From assembly GCF_021699055.1 (NCBI RefSeq), contig NZ_SSXC01000001.1, forward strand, positions 124,001-188,000: a stretch of DNA of 64,000 bases, written 5' to 3'. Each line of letters opens with the position of its first letter. Within the stretch, counting starts at the first letter, position 1. Positions 60,318 to 64,000 of this stretch are shown piece after piece. The DNA comes from Blastococcus sp. MG754426 (lineage in GTDB: Bacteria; Actinomycetota; Actinomycetes; Mycobacteriales; Geodermatophilaceae). The position numbers and the translations under genes were made by a program. The notes beneath the pieces were generated by a model. That model searched no databases. It was not told the DNA's origin and saw only the letters and a program-made list of their open reading frames with translations.

Positions 60318-61975
60318 ATCCGCTCCGGGGCGGTCACGCCGAGGACACCGAGCCCGTTGCGCAGCACCACCGCGGTGGCGGCGCACAGCCACAGCCGGGC
60401 GGTGGTGAGCGGCGTGGCTTCCTCGTCGCCGCGGGGCAGCACCCGGCAGGCGTCGTAGAAGCGGTGGTACGTACCGGCCAGCTCCTCGAGGTAGCGGGCC
60501 ACCCGGTGCGGGGCCCGCAGCTCGGCCGCCGTGGTGAGCACCCGCGGGAACTCCCCGAGGGCCCGCAGCAGGTCGTTCTCCCGGTCGTGCACCAGTTCGG
60601 CGACGTCGACGGCGCCCGCCTCGCCGAGCGCGATGCCCAGGTCGGCGGCGTTGCGCAGCACCGAGGAGATGCGGGCGTGCGCGTACTGGACGTAGAAGAC
60701 CGGGTTGTCGTTGGTCCTCCGGCTCCACAGCTCGACGTCGATGTCGATCTGCTGGTCGACCGACGCCCGGGCCAGCGCGTACCGGGCGGCGTCCACGCCG
60801 ATGGCGTCGACGAGGTCCTCGAGGACGACGATGGTCCCGGCGCGCTTGCTCATCCGCACCGGCTCGCCGTCGCGGAGCAGGTTGACCAGCTGCCCGAGCA
60901 GGATCTGCAGGTGCTCGGCCGGGTCGTCGCCGGTGGCCGCGACCAGCGCCTTGTACCGGCCGACGTAGCCGGAGTGGTCGGCGCCGAGCATGATCACCAC
61001 GCGGTCGAAGCCGCGGGCGCGCTTGTCCAGGTAGTAGGCGCAGTCCGAGGCGAAGTAGGTGGTCTCGCCGTCGGCCTTGACCAGCACGCGGTCCTTGTCG
61101 TCGCCGAAGTCGGTGGTGCGCAGCCAGACCGCCCCCTCGGACTCGTAGACGTGCCCCTGCTCCCGCAGCGTGGCCAGCGCCTTGTCGACGGCCCCGCTGT
61201 CGTAGAGGGACTTCTCGCTGAACCAGACGTCGAAGTCCACGCCGAAGCCCTGCATCGACCGGCGGATCTCGTCGAGCATCAGCGCCACCCCGCGGTCGCG
61301 GAAGACCCGCTCCTGCTCGGCGTCGTCCCGACCCAGCAGGTCGGGCTCGAGCGCGACGACCGACGCGGCGATGTCGGCGATGTACGTGCCGCCGTAGCCG
61401 CCCTCGGGCACGGGCCGGCCGTTGGCCGCGGCCTGGAGGCTGCGGGCGAACCGGTCGATCTGCGCGCCGGCGTCGTTGATGTAGTACTCGCGGGTGACGT
61501 CCGCGCCGCTGGCCTCGAGCAGCCGCCCGATGGCGTCGCCGACCGCGGCCCACCGGCTGCCCCCGATGTGCACCGGGCCCGTCGGGTTGGCGGAGACGAA
61601 CTCCAGGTTGAGCTTCTGCCCGGCCAGGGCCGCGGTGCGGCCGTAGGCCTCCCCCGCCGTCACGGCGTCGACGGCGATCTTGCCGAGCGCGCCCTGCGCG
61701 AGGGTGATGTTGAGGAAACCGGGTCCGGCGACGTCGACGCCGGCGACGCCCGGGTGGGCGCGCAGCTCCTCGGCGAGCAGTCCGGCCACCTCGCGCGGCG
61801 GCCGGCCCGCGGGCTTGGCCAGGCGCAGGGCGACGTTGGTGGCGTAGTCGCCGTGCTCGGGGTTCTTCGGCCGCTCGACGACGACCTCCGCGGGGACGTC
61901 GACGGGCAGCGCGCCGCGCCCGACGACCGCGGCGACGGCGGTGCGGACGACGTCCTGGAGCTGCTCCGGTGTCAC
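60314..61975 (-). CDS. argS: Arginyl-tRNA synthetase
   Basis: A 553-residue class I synthetase. Catalytic HIGH-equivalent is in [25 protein letters not shown] replaces KMSKS (an accepted ArgRS variation). N-terminal Add-1 domain and C-terminal anticodon domain are present. GTG 61975 is the start. It heads the argS-lysA-hom-thrC-thrB operon, the order seen in mycobacteria. The matching tRNA-Arg(CCG) lies 1.6 kb away. Confidence 0.97.
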   Translation of the reverse strand: MTPEQLQDVVRTAVAAVVGRGALPVDVPAEVVVERPKNPEHGDYATNVALRLAKPAGRPPREVAGLLAEELRAHPGVAGVDVAGPGFLNITLAQGALGKIAVDAVTAGEAYGRTAALAGQKLNLEFVSANPTGPVHIGGSRWAAVGDAIGRLLEASGADVTREYYINDAGAQIDRFARSLQAAANGRPVPEGGYGGTYIADIAASVVALEPDLLGRDDAEQERVFRDRGVALMLDEIRRSMQGFGVDFDVWFSEKSLYDSGAVDKALATLREQGHVYESEGAVWLRTTDFGDDKDRVLVKADGETTYFASDCAYYLDKRARGFDRVVIMLGADHSGYVGRYKALVAATGDDPAEHLQILLGQLVNLLRDGEPVRMSKRAGTIVVLEDLVDAIGVDAARYALARASVDQQIDIDVELWSRRTNDNPVFYVQYAHARISSVLRNAADLGIALGEAGAVDVAELVHDRENDLLRALGEFPRVLTTAAELRAPHRVARYLEELAGTYHRFYDACRVLPRGDEEATPLTTARLWLCAATAVVLRNGLGVLGVTAPERM

Positions 61976-62131
61976 CCGGCGAGCGTACTGATGGCGGCGA
62001 CGGCGCCCCGCCGCCCCCGCCCGGCTCCCAGCCGACGCACAGGGAGCCGACCTAGACTCGCCGCCGGTGAGCCGGGCCCGTCCGGCCCCCGCCGCACCGG
62101 CGCGGACGCGCCCCGTGAACGAGGAGAGGCC

Positions 62132-62848
62132 TTGGCCAAGGACCGCACGCCCGACAAGAGCCGCGCCACCGGTGGCGGGGCCACCCGGTCCGGCGGGCGC
62201 GCAGGAGGCCGCACCCGGCCGCCGACGCAGGTCGTGGCGCAGCAGCGGCCGTGGGGGCTGATCGCCGCGGCGATCGCCGTCGTCGTCTTCGCCGCGGCCG
62301 TCATCACCTACGCCGTCGTGCAGGTGCGCGAGGCCGACGCGCTGCGGGTCGACTCCATCGACGAGATCGACGGCGCCCAGGTCTTCGACTACGAGGGGGG
62401 CCTGCACGACGACGGCCCCATCGAGTACACCGAGTCGCCGCCGGTCGGCGGGGAGCACGCCAACCTCTGGGCCGACTGCACGGGCACGGTCTACGACGTC
62501 GACATCCGGCACGAGAACGCGGTGCACAGCCTGGAGCACGGCGCGGTGTGGATCACCTACAACCCCGACGAGGTCTCCGACGCCGACGTCGAGACCCTCG
62601 CCGGGCTGGTCGAGGGCGTCTCCGGCCGGATGCTCTCGCCGTACGAGGGGCTGGACTCACCGATCAGCCTCCAGTCGTGGGGCCACCAGCTGAAGGTCGA
62701 CAGCGCCGACGACGAGCGGATCCAGCAGTTCGCCGACCTGATGACGTACAAGGCCGACAGCTTCCCCGAGCCGGGCGCGACCTGCGAGAGCCCCACCTTC
62801 CTGGCCGACCCGCTGCTGGAGAGCGACGACGCCCCGGCCACGCAGTGA
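62132..62848 (+). CDS. DUF3105 membrane-anchored protein (TTG start)
   Basis: A 238-residue protein. A basic N-terminus ([19 protein letters not shown]) leads to one helix ([24 protein letters not shown]) and an extracytoplasmic DUF3105 domain with [37 protein letters not shown] and [13 protein letters not shown]. His residues in these motifs suggest a metal site. Start is TTG 62132 after GAGGAG. It lies 28 bp before the DUF305 gene, and the two families often occur together in actinobacteria. Confidence 0.85.
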   Translation: MAKDRTPDKSRATGGGATRSGGRAGGRTRPPTQVVAQQRPWGLIAAAIAVVVFAAAVITYAVVQVREADALRVDSIDEIDGAQVFDYEGGLHDDGPIEYTESPPVGGEHANLWADCTGTVYDVDIRHENAVHSLEHGAVWITYNPDEVSDADVETLAGLVEGVSGRMLSPYEGLDSPISLQSWGHQLKVDSADDERIQQFADLMTYKADSFPEPGATCESPTFLADPLLESDDAPATQ

Positions 62849-62876
62849 CGACCCCGTCCCCCAGGAGGTCGATCCC

Positions 62877-63548
62877 GTGAGCGCAGGAGATCCCGGCCGG
62901 CGCGGCCCTCTGCGGATCGCCCTCCTCGCCGTCATCGGCGTCGGCCTGCTCCTCCTCGGCGGGGGGCTGGCCGTCGCACTGGGCATCGGCCGGGATGGCC
63001 CGCCCGCGGCCGACTCGGTCGACGCCGGCTTCGCCCGCGACATGTCCCGGCACCACCTGCAGGGCGTCGAGATGGCCAACCTCGTCGCCGATCGCAGCGA
63101 CGACCCCGAGGTCGAGCAGCTCGCCTTCGACATCTCGGCCACGCAGACCAACCAGGCCGGGCGCATGCAGGGCTGGCTGTCCCTCTGGGGCGTCCCGCCC
63201 ACCGGCGGCGACACCATGGCCTGGATGCCCGCGGGCGAGGGGCACGCCGGCCACGACATGGCGGGCACGGAGACGGGCGCGGGCGCGCTGATGCCGGGCA
63301 TGGCCACCGAGGAGGAGCTCGCCGAGCTGCGCAGCCTGTCCGGCACCGCGTTCGACGTGCAGTTCCTCCGGCTGATGATCCGCCACCACCAGGGCGGTTT
63401 CGACATGGCGGCCCACGCCGCCGACGACGCCGAGGTGCAGGCCGTGCGGGACCTCGCCCGGTCGATGGTCCGGTCGCAGGGCGCCGAGGTCGAGACGATG
63501 ACCCGCATGCTCGCGGCCCGGGGCGGGACCCCCCTCCCGGAGCCGTGA
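62877..63548 (+). CDS. DUF305 family His/Met-rich exported protein
   Basis: A 223-residue protein with an N-terminal membrane anchor (LRIALLAVIGVGLLLLGGGLAVALGIG) and two DUF305 helical repeats, DAGFARDMSRHHLQGVEMA and DVQFLRLMIRHHQGGFDMAAHA. His-His and Met-rich segments (EGHAGHDMAG, LMPGMA) suggest copper binding; related proteins are linked to copper handling. GTG 62877 has CAGGAGG 9 nt upstream. Confidence 0.87.
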   Translation: MSAGDPGRRGPLRIALLAVIGVGLLLLGGGLAVALGIGRDGPPAADSVDAGFARDMSRHHLQGVEMANLVADRSDDPEVEQLAFDISATQTNQAGRMQGWLSLWGVPPTGGDTMAWMPAGEGHAGHDMAGTETGAGALMPGMATEEELAELRSLSGTAFDVQFLRLMIRHHQGGFDMAAHAADDAEVQAVRDLARSMVRSQGAEVETMTRMLAARGGTPLPEP

Positions 63549-63618
63549 CCGGCGCCGCGGGAGGCGCCGCACGGGCGTCGACCGCGGGCTGGTAACTTCT
63601 CCTCTGCCCCACCACCGA

Positions 63619-63690
63619 GCCCCCGTAGCTCAGGGGATAGAGCACCGCCCTCCGGAGGCGGGTGCGCAGGTTCGAATCCTGCCGGGGGCA
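63619..63690 (+). tRNA. tRNA-Arg (anticodon CCG)
   Basis: All stems pair: acceptor GCCCCCG/CGGGGGC, D stem GCTC/GAGC, anticodon stem CCGCC/GGCGG with loop CTCCGGA (anticodon CCG at 63652-63654), and T arm GCAGG-TTCGAAT-CCTGC. It reads CGG codons, frequent in this genome. The 3' CCA is not encoded. TAACTT at 63593-63598 could be its -10. Confidence 0.97.
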
Positions 63691-63744
63691 CCCACGCGAG
63701 CCGGACCGGGATGCCCCGGGAGCCGGCCGGCAGCAGCGAGCAGC

Positions 63745-63785
63745 CAGGCCCCGCGGGCACCCGACCAGGGTGCCGGCGGGGCCTG
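63745..63785 (+). terminator. Strong hairpin after tRNA-Arg
   Basis: A 17-18-bp stem with a single interruption (CAGGCCCCGC... paired with ...GCGGGGCCTG) and a 5-nt loop, followed by a T-rich GTTCTC. It lies 55 bp past the tRNA end. Confidence 0.75.
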
Positions 63786-63922
63786 TTCTCGTCGTGGGTG
63801 GGCAGCGGCACGGCTCGGGGTGTTCGGGGACGGCGGCGGGTGTTTGATGAGGTCCGGGCGCCGGTACCGCCCGGTGCCCGAGGTGCCCGCAGGCCGGCCG
63901 CAACCACCACGCAGGAGGTCCG

Positions 63923-64000
63923 ATGAGCTCGACAGCGGGCGCCGCTGCCCAGCAGGAGCGCCGGCGCGGCGCCTTCAGCTCCCGGCGGGTCTTCATCCTC
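63923..64000 (+). CDS. 5' end of a gene, possibly a sodium-dependent (NSS) transporter
   Basis: ATG 63923 follows an ideal Shine-Dalgarno (GCAGGAGG). The 26 visible residues include RRRGAFSSRRVFIL, which resembles the N-terminus of actinobacterial neurotransmitter:sodium symporter-family proteins just before their first helix. Too little is in the window to be certain of family. Between 63691 and 63922 only the hairpin described was recognised. Confidence 0.45.
   Translation, partial: MSSTAGAAAQQERRRGAFSSRRVFIL

Overview
This window is chromosomal DNA from a very GC-rich actinobacterium. Evidence: G/C-ending codons, many GTG starts, an actinomycete-type ATP synthase operon, NucS, the GlgE pathway and a MurA with Asp in place of the active-site Cys. 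The gene style fits Geodermatophilaceae (Blastococcus/Geodermatophilus/Modestobacter type), but that placement is an inference from general resemblance. The gene order largely matches the M. tuberculosis block argS-lysA-hom-thrC-thrB-rho-rpmE-prfA-prmC-sua5-wecA-atp-DUF2550-ATR-murA-nucS-epimerase-thiolase-thioredoxin-glgB-glgE-glgP, read here from right to left. No phage, insertion sequence or CRISPR array is visible.

Region 1 (1-12.7 kb) is alpha-glucan and trehalose metabolism. It holds the 3' end of glgX, an FHA protein, glgP, and the full GlgE route (glgE, treS, mak, glgB). TreS makes maltose from trehalose, Mak phosphorylates it, GlgE polymerises the maltosyl units and GlgB branches the chain. 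GlgP and GlgX take glycogen apart. GlgB carries a histone-tail-like Lys/Ala extension.

Region 2 (12.7-38.4 kb) is mostly acyl-CoA and B12-dependent carbon metabolism. It includes an isobutyryl-CoA mutase large subunit with a MarR gene upstream, the MeaB chaperone, thiolase, methylmalonyl/ethylmalonyl-CoA epimerase, crotonyl-CoA carboxylase/reductase (ccr), a tandem-fused 3-hydroxyacyl-CoA dehydrogenase, an enoyl-CoA hydratase, ethylmalonyl-CoA mutase (ecm/meaA) and a PduO-type cobalamin adenosyltransferase. Together they give the first half of an ethylmalonyl-CoA pathway plus its cofactor supply. ccr and ecm lie about 12 kb apart but share an operator-like 18-bp motif. Interspersed are a zinc-peptidase lipoprotein, a TPR-thioredoxin, a DivIVA-like/sortase pair, nucS, a GAF-EAL protein, a dicarboxylate symporter and murA.

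Region 3 (38.4-62 kb) is one long minus-strand housekeeping block: argS-lysA-hom-thrC-thrB with start/stop overlaps at every junction, rho, rpmE, prfA-prmC-tsaC-glyA-wecA, and the F1Fo ATP synthase with two small assembly proteins. About 0.5 kb of extra DNA separates atpD from atpC. Rho has a long Arg/Asp/Gly-rich disordered insert built on a 33-bp tandem repeat.

Region 4 (62-64 kb) holds DUF3105 and DUF305 membrane-anchored proteins, tRNA-Arg(CCG) with a strong hairpin downstream, and the 5' end of a probable transporter.

Non-coding signals include several -10 hexamers (often TAGGCT) 6-7 nt before the start codon, suggesting leaderless transcripts; eight strong hairpin terminator candidates; a dispersed palindromic repeat, one copy of which supplies the thrB start; a pair of perfect palindromes before prfA; and two genes whose best start is CTG overlapping the upstream stop.
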